Source: Neoroseomonas eburnea
GTDB taxonomy: Bacteria; Pseudomonadota; Alphaproteobacteria; Acetobacterales; Acetobacteraceae
Length of the DNA stretch: 64,000 bases
Reading direction: 5' to 3'
Assembly (NCBI RefSeq): GCF_018129005.1
Contig: NZ_JAAEDL010000011.1
Span: 1-64,000 of the forward strand
The translations under genes were made by a program, and so were the position numbers. Within the stretch, counting starts at the first letter, position 1. Each line of letters starts with the position of its first letter. Shown here one piece after another: positions 43,525 to 51,436 of this stretch. A model generated the notes under the pieces. The model was not told where the DNA came from. It worked only from the letters and a program-made list of their open reading frames with translations, and made no database searches.

Positions 43525-44322
43525 ATGTCCACCGGACCGCGCCTGCAGGCCCGCGCGCTGCTGCTCGGCGAAAGGCTGGACCATCGCGGCCTGCCGCGCG
43601 AAGGCGCGCCGCTGACCGACCCGGTGCCGCTCGCCACCCCCGAGGGCTTCACCGCCTTCTCCTTCCGCTGGGGCGCCGTGGTGTTCATCGGCGCCACCGC
43701 GCAGCAGGAAGCCGCGGTCGTCGAGATGCTCAAGCCGCGCCTCACCAGCGCGCTGCCGAGGCCGATGGAGGAGGCCGCCCGCATCGAGGCCGGCGCCGAG
43801 CAGGACGGCGTCGACCCGGATGGGGTGATCCGCCTGCGGGACCTCTCGGTGTCGCGCCTGGCGGTGGTCGCGGATGCGCTTGCCAAGAGCGCGGCCCTCG
43901 CGCACCAGGAAGCGACGCTGACCGAGGCGCTGGACCGGCTGGACCCGATCGTCGCCACGTTGCGCACGGAAGGGCGGCTCGCCGCCTCCTCCCGCGCGCT
44001 GCACCGGCAGATCGGCCATGCGCTCTCCGCCCGCAGCCGTACCACCGCGCGCGTCGAGGCCGAGGACAAGCCCGAGCTGCTGTGGGACCATCCGGAACTC
44101 GAACGCCTGCACGCCCGCCTCGCCGACGAATACGAGCTCAAGGAGCGCAGCGCCGCGCTCGACCGCAAGCTGTCGCTGATCGGCGACACCACGGAGGGCG
44201 TGCTCTCCCTCATCCAGGGCCGCCGCGCGCTCGGGCTGGAAGTCGCCGTGGTGGTGCTGGTCGGGATCGAGGTGGTCTTCACCCTGTGGGAATACGTGGT
44301 GAAGCCGCTGCTGATGCACTGA
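43525..44322 (+). CDS. RMD1/YagE (DUF155) family protein
   Basis: A 265-residue protein. TPEGFTAFSFRWGAVVFIGA near residue 38 and DVLSVSRLAVVADALAKSAA-like segments (RDLSVSRLAVVADALAKSAA near 108) are characteristic of DUF155, and a single C-terminal membrane anchor (GLEVAVVVLVGIEVVFTLWE near 233) completes the usual architecture. Yeast homologues (RMD1, RMD8, RRG10) act in organelle and mitochondrial maintenance; the bacterial role is unknown. Co-transcribed with the aminotransferase. The stop falls within the first bases of repeat family 2 copy B. Confidence 0.85.
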   Translation: MSTGPRLQARALLLGERLDHRGLPREGAPLTDPVPLATPEGFTAFSFRWGAVVFIGATAQQEAAVVEMLKPRLTSALPRPMEEAARIEAGAEQDGVDPDGVIRLRDLSVSRLAVVADALAKSAALAHQEATLTEALDRLDPIVATLRTEGRLAASSRALHRQIGHALSARSRTTARVEAEDKPELLWDHPELERLHARLADEYELKERSAALDRKLSLIGDTTEGVLSLIQGRRALGLEVAVVVLVGIEVVFTLWEYVVKPLLMH

Positions 44323-44465
44323 TGCCGGCGGCACGAGTTCCTGACTCGTGCCGAAGCCGCGAATGTGGTCCGGCGAAGCCAAGCAAGCCGGTGGTTTGCG
44401 CCCGGCGCCTGAGGTCACGAAACAGCCGATGCCAGCGGTCGCGGATAGCGGCCGTTGGCATCAGC
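44320..44465 (+). repeat. Repeat family 2, copy B
   Basis: A roughly 145-base element filling the gap between the convergent RMD1-like and zinc alcohol dehydrogenase genes. It is inverted relative to 39405-39550. It contains a perfect 9-bp hairpin GGCACGAGT-TCCTG-ACTCGTGCC at 44330-44352, and a GCAAGCC-GGT-GGTTTGC hairpin with one G-T pair. The strong hairpin could terminate both neighbours. Together the two copies bracket the ribonucleotide reductase, aminotransferase and RMD1 genes. Confidence 0.7.
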
Positions 44466-44466
44466 G

Positions 44467-45450
44467 TCAGGGCACCAGCACCAGCGCCCCTTCCACCTGG
44501 CCCGCGCGCAGCCGCGCGAGGGCCCTCGGCGCCTCCTCCAGCGGCAGCACCTCCGTCGCCGTGCGCACCGGCACGCGCGGCGCGAGCGCGAGGAATTCCT
44601 CGCCGTCCCGCCGCGTCAGGTTGGCGATGGAGCGCACCACCCTCTCCTCCCACAGGATGGAATAGGGGAAGGAGGGGATGTCGCTCATGTGGATGCCGGC
44701 GCAGACCACGGTGCCGCCCTTGTCCACCGCGCGCAGCGCCGCCGGCACCAGCGCGCCGACCGGCGCGAAGAGGATCGCAGCATCGAGCGGCACCGGCGCC
44801 GGCGCGTCGGACGGCCCGGCCCATGCGCAGCCCAGCGCGCGCGCGAAATCCTGCGAGGCGGCATCGTCGCGGCGGGTGAAGGCGAAGACCTCCCGCCCCT
44901 CGAAGCGCGCCACCTGGGCGACGATGTGCGCCGCCGCGCCGAAGCCGTAGAGGCCGATCCGCTTCGCTCCGCCCGCCATGCGCAGCGCGCGGTGGCCGAT
45001 CAGCCCCGCGCAGAGCAGCGGCGCGGCCTCGGCATCCGAATAGGCGTCCGGGATGGCGAAGCAGTAGCGCTCGTCGGCGACGGTGAATTCCGCATAGCCG
45101 CCGTCGATCTGGTAGCCGGTGTAGCGCGCGGCATCGCAGAGGTTCTCCTGCCCCCGCACGCAGAAGCGGCACTGCCCGCAGGCGAAGCCGAGCCACGGCA
45201 CGCCGACCCGCGCGCCGATCGCGTAGCGCCCCGCCCCCGCCCCGTGTGCGACGACGCGGCCGACGATCTCGTGCCCGGGGATCACGCCCGGCTTCGGCGC
45301 CGGCAGGTCGCCATCCACCACATGCAGGTCGGTGCGGCAGACCGCGCAGGCGGCGACGCGGATCAGCACCTGGCCCGGGCCGGGCTGCGGCTCCGCGCGG
45401 CATTCCAGCCGCACGGAACGCGACGCCGCGTCGAGGACCATGGCGCGCAT
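44467..45450 (-). CDS. Zinc-dependent alcohol dehydrogenase family protein
   Basis: A 327-residue medium-chain dehydrogenase. Catalytic zinc ligands lie in CAVCRTDLHVVDG near residue 36 and PGHEIVGRVVAHG near 58, and the structural-zinc cysteines in CGQCRFCVRGQENLC near 93. The cofactor fold is KRIGLYGFGAAAHIVAQVAR near 165. The length is slightly short of the usual 340. The Cys/His pattern belongs to the AdhP-like/cinnamyl group. It lies 11 bases downstream of the amidase stop on the minus strand, so may be part of the amidase operon. Confidence 0.9.
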   Translation of the reverse strand: MRAMVLDAASRSVRLECRAEPQPGPGQVLIRVAACAVCRTDLHVVDGDLPAPKPGVIPGHEIVGRVVAHGAGAGRYAIGARVGVPWLGFACGQCRFCVRGQENLCDAARYTGYQIDGGYAEFTVADERYCFAIPDAYSDAEAAPLLCAGLIGHRALRMAGGAKRIGLYGFGAAAHIVAQVARFEGREVFAFTRRDDAASQDFARALGCAWAGPSDAPAPVPLDAAILFAPVGALVPAALRAVDKGGTVVCAGIHMSDIPSFPYSILWEERVVRSIANLTRRDGEEFLALAPRVPVRTATEVLPLEEAPRALARLRAGQVEGALVLVP

Positions 45451-45461
45451 CGCGCCGCCCG

Positions 45462-46847
45462 CTACGCCGCCATGGCGGGCCGCCGCGCCCGCCAGGTGGT
45501 GGCCTGCTCATAGGCATGGCCGGCCCGCAGCACCGTCGCATCCTCGAACGGCCGGCCGATGAGCTGCGCGCCGACCGGCAGCCCGGCCGGGCTGAAGCCG
45601 GCGCAGACCGTCAGCGCCGGCTGGCCGGTCAGGTTGAAGGGGATGGTGAAGTTCGGCACCTCGAAGGAGGACCACTTGCCCATCTCGGTGATCAGCTTCG
45701 CCTCGCCGGGCTGCGCCGCCGTCAGCAGCAGGTCGCAGCCTTCCATGACCTTCGCCACCGCGTCGCACAGCTCCCGGCGCCGCCGCTGCGCCTGCAGGTA
45801 GTCGGCGGCCGAGATGATGCCGGCCAGCGCCAGGCGCTCGCGCAGGATCTCGCCATAGGCGCGGTACTTGGTGCGCAGCCAGGGCTCGTGCACGGCGAAG
45901 GCTTCGGCGGCGAGGATGATCCACCCCGCCGCGTTGAAGTCGGCGAGCGGCGGCAGCGTCACCTCCGCGACCGTGGCGCCGAGGCCTTCCAGCGTCTCCG
46001 CCACATGCTTGATGCCGCCGGCCATGGCGGGGGTGACCGGGCAGTCCGTCTCGTGGAAATGCCGGATGACGCCGATGCGCAGGCCGCGCACCCCGCCGCC
46101 AAGGCCGGAAAGCAGATCGGGCTTCGGCCGGTTCGCGGAGGACGGGTCGGCGGGATCGTGCCCGGTCAGGGCGTCGAGCAGGATGGCGCAATCCTCGACC
46201 GTCCAGGCGAGCGGCCCGACCGTGTCCAGGCTGTGCGAGAGCGGCAGCACGCCGATGCGCGAACACAACCCGTAGGTCGGCTTGATCCCCGCGGTGCCGC
46301 ACAGCGAGGCCGGCCCGCGGATCGACCCGCCGGTGTCCGAACCCGTGCCGCCCAGGATCACGCCGGACGCGACGGCGGCGCCGGTCCCCGACGACGAGCC
46401 GGCGGTGAAGCGCGCGGTGTCCCAGGGGTTGCGCGCCGGCGGCCAGGGCAGGTCGAAGGACGGCCCGCCCCAGGCGAATTCGTGCGTCGCCAGCTTGCCG
46501 AGCATCACCGCGCCCGCCTCGGCCCAGGCGCGCACCGCGGCGGAATCCGCGCGGGGCACGTGGCCCTCCAGCACGCGGGAATGGCCGGTCGTCGGCACGC
46601 CGGCGGTCTCGTAGATGTCCTTGTGCGCGATCGGAATGCCGTCGAGCGGGCCCTTCAGCGTGCCGGCCATCTGCCGGGCCTCGGCGGCCTGCGCCTGGGC
46701 CAGGGCGATCTCCGGCGTGAAGCGGATGAAGGCGTGGATCTCGGGGTTCAGCGCCTCGGCCTTGGCCAGGCGGTCCTTCATCAGCTCGACGGGCGAGAGC
46801 TGCTTCGCGTCGATCAGCTTCGCGGCCTCGGCAATGGTCGGGATCAT
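45462..46847 (-). CDS. Amidase (amidase-signature family)
   Basis: A 461-residue amidase. The Ser-cisSer-Lys catalytic machinery is visible: Lys in IPIAHKDIYETAG near residue 79, the Gly/Ser stretch AGSSSGTGAAVASG near 150, and the nucleophile in GTGSDTGGSIRGPAS near 170. The start MIPTIAEAAKLID overlaps the stop of the tiny upstream gene by four bases. Members hydrolyse amides such as allophanate, biuret-type compounds or GatA substrates. The companion small protein resembles the GatC/AtzG-like partners of AtzE-type hydrolases, so the active form is probably a heteromer. Confidence 0.9.
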   Translation of the reverse strand: MIPTIAEAAKLIDAKQLSPVELMKDRLAKAEALNPEIHAFIRFTPEIALAQAQAAEARQMAGTLKGPLDGIPIAHKDIYETAGVPTTGHSRVLEGHVPRADSAAVRAWAEAGAVMLGKLATHEFAWGGPSFDLPWPPARNPWDTARFTAGSSSGTGAAVASGVILGGTGSDTGGSIRGPASLCGTAGIKPTYGLCSRIGVLPLSHSLDTVGPLAWTVEDCAILLDALTGHDPADPSSANRPKPDLLSGLGGGVRGLRIGVIRHFHETDCPVTPAMAGGIKHVAETLEGLGATVAEVTLPPLADFNAAGWIILAAEAFAVHEPWLRTKYRAYGEILRERLALAGIISAADYLQAQRRRRELCDAVAKVMEGCDLLLTAAQPGEAKLITEMGKWSSFEVPNFTIPFNLTGQPALTVCAGFSPAGLPVGAQLIGRPFEDATVLRAGHAYEQATTWRARRPAMAA

Positions 46848-47038
46848 CGCGCGGCCCCCTTGGGCGCGAAGGTCACCGCCATCTCGGCGCCGACCTCGCG
46901 GGGGGTCCGCACGCGCTCCGCCATGGCGAGGATGTGGCCGGAGACGGCGCGGATGCCTTCCTTCTCCGCCTCCGTCAGCGGCAGGCCGTGGCGCGCCATC
47001 AGCGCGTCGAACTGGGGCTTGTCCATCGGGTCGGGCAT
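46844..47038 (-). CDS. AtzG/DUF4089-like small amidase partner
   Basis: A 64-residue helical protein (MDKPQFDALMARHGLPLTEA, then SGHILAMAERVRTPREVGAE). The size, helical pattern and position, four-base overlap with an amidase start, fit the GatC-like small subunits such as AtzG that stabilise AtzE-type amidases. There is no membrane segment. A start at Met1 (MPDPM) or Met5 (MDKP) is possible. Together with the downstream amidase it forms a two-gene operon, with the zinc dehydrogenase probably added. Confidence 0.7.
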   Translation of the reverse strand: MPDPMDKPQFDALMARHGLPLTEAEKEGIRAVSGHILAMAERVRTPREVGAEMAVTFAPKGAAR

Positions 47039-47102
47039 GGCGGCGGGCTCCTTGGCAGGAGCCGGATGCTGAACCCTCGGACGCGAAGGTCAATCCCGCG
47101 GA

Positions 47103-48281
47103 TCAGCCTTTGGCGCCCCCTGCCGCCAACGCCTGCGCAACGCGCGTGCAGGCGGTGCGCAGCCGGTCCTCGCTCTGCGCGAAGCACAGGCGCAGATGCC
47201 CCTCGCCCCCCGCCCCGAAGGCCGCGCCCGGCGCCAGGCCGACGCCCGCACTGGTGAGCAGCGACTTCGCCAGCGCCAGGCTGTCCGTGCAGCCTTCCAC
47301 GCGCAGGAACAGGTACATCGCCCCGTCCGGCCGCGGCGCCGTCACCCCCGGCACGGCGCCGAGGATGCCGAGTGCGAGGTCCCGGCAAGCCCGGTAGCGC
47401 GCCTGGGTCTCCGCGATGAAGGCGTCGCCCTGGTCGAGCGCCACCACCCCCGCATGCTGCACGAAGGTCGGCGCCGAGGACATGTTGAATTCGTTGAGCT
47501 TGGCGATGCTGTCCATCAGCGCCGGCGGCGCCGCGATCCAGCCGAGCCGCCAGCCCGTCATGGACCAGGCCTTCGAGAAGGAGTTCACCGAGACGACGCG
47601 GTCCTCCGTCGTCGCGATGGACAGGAAGGACGGTGCCGCATCACCGGCGAAATACAGCCGCTCGTAGACGTCGTCGGCCAGGATCCAGGTGCCGGTCCTG
47701 CGGCAGTGATCGAGGATGACGCGCTGTTCCTCGGCCGTCAGTGTCCAGCCTGTCGGATTGCCGGGGCTGTTGAGGAAGAGCAGCCGTGTGGCCGGTGTCA
47801 CCGTCGCCAGCAGCTCGTCCATGTCCACGCGCCAGACGCCGTTGGCGATACGGATCGGCAGCGGCGTCACATGCGCACCCATGACCCGCGCGATGCCGTC
47901 CATGTTCGGCCAGGCCGGCATCGGGATCACCACCCGGTCGCCGGGGGAGAGCAGCGCCTGTGCCACCAGCATCAGCGCATTGACGCCCGAGGCCGTCACC
48001 GAGACCCGTTCCGCCCCGACCGGCCGCCCGTTGCGCGTCAGGTAGCGGGAGATCGCCTCCCGCAGCGGCGCGATGCCGGGGTTCGGGGCATAGAAGGTCT
48101 CGCCGGCATCGAGCGCGGCCTTCGCCGCCGCCCGGATGAAGGCGGGAGTCACCGTGTCCGGCTCGCCGAAGAACAGCCGGATCAGGCCGGGGATGCCGCG
48201 GCCGGCCTCCGAGACCTCGCGGATCAGGGAGCCGGGGATGTCCTCGAGGGCAGGCCGGGGGCCGGGCGGAAAACGCGTCAT
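47103..48281 (-). CDS. Class I/II PLP-dependent aminotransferase
   Basis: A 392-residue fold-type I enzyme. YAPNPGIAPLREAISRYLTR near residue 62 and SASGVNALMLVAQALLSPGD-like region (TASGVNALMLVAQALLSPGD near 93) bind the cofactor phosphate. NSPGNPTGWTLTAEE near 172 is the aspartate-aminotransferase-like NPTG loop. SVNSFSKAWSMTGWRLGW near 233 carries the PLP Lys and the substrate-binding WRLGW. It transaminates an amino acid with 2-oxoglutarate or pyruvate; the specific substrate is unresolved. Divergent from the agmatinase-like gene. Confidence 0.9.
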   Translation of the reverse strand: MTRFPPGPRPALEDIPGSLIREVSEAGRGIPGLIRLFFGEPDTVTPAFIRAAAKAALDAGETFYAPNPGIAPLREAISRYLTRNGRPVGAERVSVTASGVNALMLVAQALLSPGDRVVIPMPAWPNMDGIARVMGAHVTPLPIRIANGVWRVDMDELLATVTPATRLLFLNSPGNPTGWTLTAEEQRVILDHCRRTGTWILADDVYERLYFAGDAAPSFLSIATTEDRVVSVNSFSKAWSMTGWRLGWIAAPPALMDSIAKLNEFNMSSAPTFVQHAGVVALDQGDAFIAETQARYRACRDLALGILGAVPGVTAPRPDGAMYLFLRVEGCTDSLALAKSLLTSAGVGLAPGAAFGAGGEGHLRLCFAQSEDRLRTACTRVAQALAAGGAKG

Positions 48282-48347
48282 GCGCAGGGTGGTAGCGAAG
48301 CGCGGCGATCCTGGACAGGGCGGCGCGCGGCGGGCTTAACAGCACCC

Positions 48348-49244
48348 ATGGCCACGCCCGTCACCTTCGCTGCCCCACATGCCTTCCTCGGCGCCCGCCC
48401 TGACGACCGGAGCGCGGCCTTCTGCGTCGCCGGGGTGCCGCTCGACATCGGCACGACCAACCGCGCCGGCACGCGGGACGGGCCGCGCGCCATCCGCGCC
48501 GCGGCCCGCATGCTGACCGACGGCCGGCACCCCGTGACCGGCGTCGACCCGACCGCGCTCGACCTTTCCGACCTCGGGGAGTTCGAGATCGCGCTCGGCG
48601 ACATCCCGGCCAGCCTGGCGCGGATCGAGGCACAGGCCGCGGGGCTGAACCACCTGCTCGCCTTCGGCGGCGAGCATGGGGTGACGCTGCCGCTGCTGCG
48701 GGCGCTGACGAAGCGGCTGGGCGGGCCGGTGGGGCTGGTGCATTTCGACGCCCATCTCGACACCTCCGAGGACAATTTCGGCCAGCGCTTCGCCCATGGC
48801 TCGGTGTTCTGGCACGCCATCACCGAGGGGCTGATCGCGCCCCGCCGCATGATCCAGGTCGGCATCCGCGCCCCCGCCTGGCCGGAGATGTACGAGTGGA
48901 CCCGCGGCCAGGGGGTGACGATCCTCTCGGCGCAGGAGGTGCATGAGAGCACCCCGGCCGCCGTTGCGGCGCAGGTGCGCGAGGTCGTGGGCAGCGGGCC
49001 GGCCTATCTCTCCTTCGACATCGACTGCCTGGACCCGGCCTTCGCGCCGGGCACCGGCACGCCGGAGATCGGCGGCCTCGCCTCCTGGCAGGCGCAGGGG
49101 ATCATCCGGCGGCTCGGTGGGCTCGATTTCCGCGGGGCGGATGTGGTGGAGGTGGCGCCGTCCTATGACGTGGCGGAGGTCACGGCACTCGCGGCGGCGA
49201 CGCTGGCCTGGGAATATCTCTGCCTGCTCGCCGACGGGCGCTGA
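48348..49244 (+). CDS. Agmatinase-like ureohydrolase
   Basis: A 298-residue arginase-fold enzyme. Mn ligands are found in VHFDAHLDTSED near residue 129 and SFDIDCLDPAFAPGTGTPEI near 222, both canonical. The first metal motif, normally GGDHS, reads GGEHGVTLPLLRAL near 102, keeping the His ligand while changing Asp to Glu and Ser to Gly. Agmatinase makes putrescine and urea from agmatine; related enzymes cleave guanidinobutyrate or other guanidino acids. Proximity to ornithine decarboxylase and homospermidine synthase supports polyamine supply, but the altered motif leaves substrate choice open. Confidence 0.85.
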   Translation: MATPVTFAAPHAFLGARPDDRSAAFCVAGVPLDIGTTNRAGTRDGPRAIRAAARMLTDGRHPVTGVDPTALDLSDLGEFEIALGDIPASLARIEAQAAGLNHLLAFGGEHGVTLPLLRALTKRLGGPVGLVHFDAHLDTSEDNFGQRFAHGSVFWHAITEGLIAPRRMIQVGIRAPAWPEMYEWTRGQGVTILSAQEVHESTPAAVAAQVREVVGSGPAYLSFDIDCLDPAFAPGTGTPEIGGLASWQAQGIIRRLGGLDFRGADVVEVAPSYDVAEVTALAAATLAWEYLCLLADGR

Positions 49245-49245
49245 C

Positions 49246-49303
49246 CGGAGGGGCCTTGCCCCTCCGGGCCACCCCACCAAAGGCCGAAAGGCCTTTGGAA
49301 ACC
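49246..49303 (-). repeat. Double-hairpin repeat, copy 1
   Basis: This copy begins two bases after the agmatinase stop. CGGAGGGGC pairs with GCCCCTCCG (49246-49266), and CCAAAGGCC-GAAA-GGCCTTTGG (49277-49298) forms a perfect 9-bp stem with a GAAA tetraloop, followed by GAAACC. On this strand the G-rich hairpin comes first, next to the gene. Likely terminator or transcript-stabilising element. Confidence 0.8.
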
Positions 49304-49508
49304 ATCACCTGGCGCCGGGCACGGCGGGCATTCGACAACGTCGCAGCGCGTCGCGCGCGAGTGCGGGTTTCGCCACCTTTTCCAGTGGGCCGCACTCAAT
49401 AGCGATGGCGGGTCCCAGAGGCCCTTCGGCCGATGAATACGACAATCGCGCACGGCGGCACGCTTCGGCCGGCCGGCCGACAGCGGTGCACGGCACCAGG
49501 TGCCGGCA

Positions 49509-49570
49509 TTCCAAAGGGCACGGCCCTTTGGCGGGGAGAGGTCCGGAGAGGGGCGGCGCCCCTCTCCGTG
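49509..49570 (+). repeat. Double-hairpin repeat, copy 2
   Basis: CCAAAGGGC-ACG-GCCCTTTGG at 49511-49531 is followed by CGGAGAGGGGC-GGC-GCCCCTCTCCG at 49544-49568, both perfect. This copy is in the long gap before the decarboxylase leader, with the order reversed relative to copy 1, and differs in stem sequence while keeping pairing. That covariation indicates RNA or DNA structure is what is conserved. Confidence 0.8.
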
Positions 49571-49720
49571 CGCCACCGATGCGCAATCCCCGCGCCGGGA
49601 AGGCAGCGCCCCTTCACCGTTTCGCCGCCGATCGGGCACCCTCCGCCGGAGACTTTCCGGCGTCCCCGCAGAGGCCTCCGGCCGATATGCGCGTGGTTCA
49701 TGGGCGCCCCGCGAGATTTC
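49571..49720. other. Non-coding stretch before the decarboxylase leader
   Basis: No gene is seen. The segment holds GC-rich short inverted repeats (for example CCGCCGGAGACTTTCCGGCG around 49641-49660) but no recognisable function; it precedes the proposed promoter at 49721-49749. Confidence 0.35.
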
Positions 49721-49749
49721 TCTTGATCCCTGGGGCTTCGCTGCATATT
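49721..49749 (+). promoter_or_regulatory. Candidate promoter for the decarboxylase leader
   Basis: TCTTGA and CATATT hexamers are 17 bases apart (alternatively TTGATC with 15), in a locally AT-richer patch otherwise absent from this region. It would place transcription start near 49757 and give a leader of about 420 bases before the decarboxylase ATG. This is a sequence guess only. Confidence 0.35.
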
Positions 49750-49801
49750 TTCCGGCCCGCGCCCCAAGGACGGGGCGCTGACGCCATCGCACGTGCCGCG
49801 A

Positions 49802-49995
49802 GGCCCGCGGAGCATTTTCAGATCGGGCGGAACGCCCGGCGACTTGGAAAATGCGAGACTCCGCATCCGGGCCACAAGCAACGACGGGACGCGTCCTTTG
49901 TTCGATCCGGCCATGCGTGTGGGCCGGAAGGTTCGAGGGAGCCGCCTGTGTCGCCTGTCCGCCGCCTTGCGATGAGAAGCCATCGCATCCGCCGC
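49802..49995 (+). ncRNA. Structured leader RNA, candidate speF-class element
   Basis: This lies about 190-380 bases upstream of an ornithine decarboxylase gene, where alphaproteobacteria are known to carry the speF leader class. Visible helices: GCATTTTC/GAAAATGC (49812-49819 with 49847-49854) enclosing GGGCG-GAA-CGCCC; CCGGGCCACA (49867-49876) with TGTGGGCCGG (49918-49927), nine pairs and one mismatch; and GCGATG-AGAAGC-CATCGC (49969-49986). The 3' strand GGCCGG at 49922-49927 can alternatively pair with CCGGCC at 49907-49912, so two structures exclude one another. That is what a metabolite-controlled leader would show. The class assignment is from recall and context, not from a covariance-model search. 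Confidence 0.6.
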
Positions 49996-50179
49996 AGCGC
50001 CTGATCCGCAGCGCCGCGCCGCCGTCCCGTCCCCAAGCCCTCCCGGGCCGAGGGGAGCGCGGGGCGTCGTCCGTGGCGGACCGCCGGCAGGCTCCCTCAT
50101 TCCCCGCCGCCGCGCCCGGCCGCACAGGCCCGAGGCGCGGCGGCGGGCGCGCCCACCCCTTTCCCCAAGGCCCGATGCG

Positions 50180-51409
50180 ATGACCCAGATCCGCCCCCGT
50201 GGCGCCGTCGCGCCGCTGCGACGCCCCGCCGCTTCCTTCCGCCGCCCCACCGTGGATGCCGTGGTCGCCGCGCTGCGCCCGGAGGAGCCGCTGCACTGCC
50301 TGCGCCCCGCCGCGGTCACCGCCGCCGCGCGCGCCTTCGTCGCCGCCTTCCCGGGCGACGTCCTCTACGCCGTGAAGTGCAACGCCGAGCCGACCATGCT
50401 GCGCGCCATCGCCGCCGGCGGCGTGGCGCATTTCGACTGCGCCTCGGAGGCCGAGGTGCGGCTGGTGCGCAGCCTCTTCCCCGACGCCGCGATCCACTTC
50501 ATGCACCCGGTGAAGTCGCGCGGCGCCATCCGCGCGGCCTGGGCGCAGCACGGCGTGCGCGACTTCGTGCTCGACACCGACGGCGAGCTCACCAAGATCC
50601 TGCAGGAGACCGGCGGCGGGGCGGGCGAGCTCGGCCTGGTGGTGCGGCTTGCGCTGCCCAAGGGGTCCGCGGCCTACGACCTGTCCGGCAAGTTCGGCGC
50701 CGCGCCGGCGGAAGCTGCCGCGCTGCTGCGCGCCGCGCGCCCGCATGCGGCGCGGCTCGGCCTGTCCTTCCATGTCGGCTCGCAGTGCCTCGACCCGGCG
50801 GCCTGGACGCGCGCGATCGCGCTGGCGGCGGAGGTGATCGCGGCCGCCGGCGTGGCCATCGAGGTCGTCGATGTCGGCGGCGGCTTCCCGGTCGCCTATC
50901 CGGGCAGCGAGCCACCGGCCTTGTCCGCCTTCATGGAGGCGATCCGCGCCGGTGCCGCCCTGCTGCCGCCGGGCGTGCGCCTCTGGGCCGAGCCCGGCCG
51001 CGCGCTGGTGGCCGGCGGCGCCTCCGTGGTGGTGCAGGTGCAGGCGCGGCGCGGCGATTCGCTGTACGTGAACGACGGCGTCTATGGCGCGCTGTCGGAT
51101 GCCGGCGCGCCCGGCTTCCGCTTCCCGCACCGGCTGATCCGTGGCGGCGAGCCGGCCTCCGACGTCACGCGCGCCTTCACCCTGTTCGGCCCGACCTGCG
51201 ATTCCGCCGATGTGATGCGCGGCCCTTGGGAACTGCCGGCCGATGTGCGGGAAGGCGACTGGATCGAGATCGGCCAGCTTGGCGCCTATGGCACCGCGCT
51301 GCGCACCGCCTTCAACGGATTCGACCGGGCGCATGTCACGGAAGTGTCCGATTCGCCCATGCTTGCCACCCCGGGCTATGAGGCTTCCGCGCCCGCGCGC
51401 GCTGCCTGA
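50180..51409 (+). CDS. Ornithine decarboxylase-like PLP enzyme (alanine-racemase fold)
   Basis: A 409-residue group IV decarboxylase. The cofactor Lys is in DVLYAVKCNAEPTMLRA near residue 67. SFHVGSQCLDP near 196, VDVGGGFPVAYPGSEP near 231 and WAEPGRALVAGG near 273 bind PLP phosphate. The active-site Cys is in FGPTCDSADVM near 339, with the Asp that recognises the substrate amine. It converts ornithine to putrescine (some bacterial relatives also use lysine). The next gene consumes putrescine. The 930-base upstream gap holds a structured leader, suggesting control by polyamine or ornithine. Confidence 0.9.
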   Translation: MTQIRPRGAVAPLRRPAASFRRPTVDAVVAALRPEEPLHCLRPAAVTAAARAFVAAFPGDVLYAVKCNAEPTMLRAIAAGGVAHFDCASEAEVRLVRSLFPDAAIHFMHPVKSRGAIRAAWAQHGVRDFVLDTDGELTKILQETGGGAGELGLVVRLALPKGSAAYDLSGKFGAAPAEAAALLRAARPHAARLGLSFHVGSQCLDPAAWTRAIALAAEVIAAAGVAIEVVDVGGGFPVAYPGSEPPALSAFMEAIRAGAALLPPGVRLWAEPGRALVAGGASVVVQVQARRGDSLYVNDGVYGALSDAGAPGFRFPHRLIRGGEPASDVTRAFTLFGPTCDSADVMRGPWELPADVREGDWIEIGQLGAYGTALRTAFNGFDRAHVTEVSDSPMLATPGYEASAPARAA

Positions 51410-51436
51410 CCACTCTCTCTGCAAGGAACACAGACC

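Noticed and set aside
49440-50180. Short open frames in the decarboxylase upstream region
   Set aside because: They overlap the hairpin repeat and structured leader, are not preceded by ribosome-binding sites, and encode low-complexity products; a regulatory leader peptide cannot be excluded but is unsupported.
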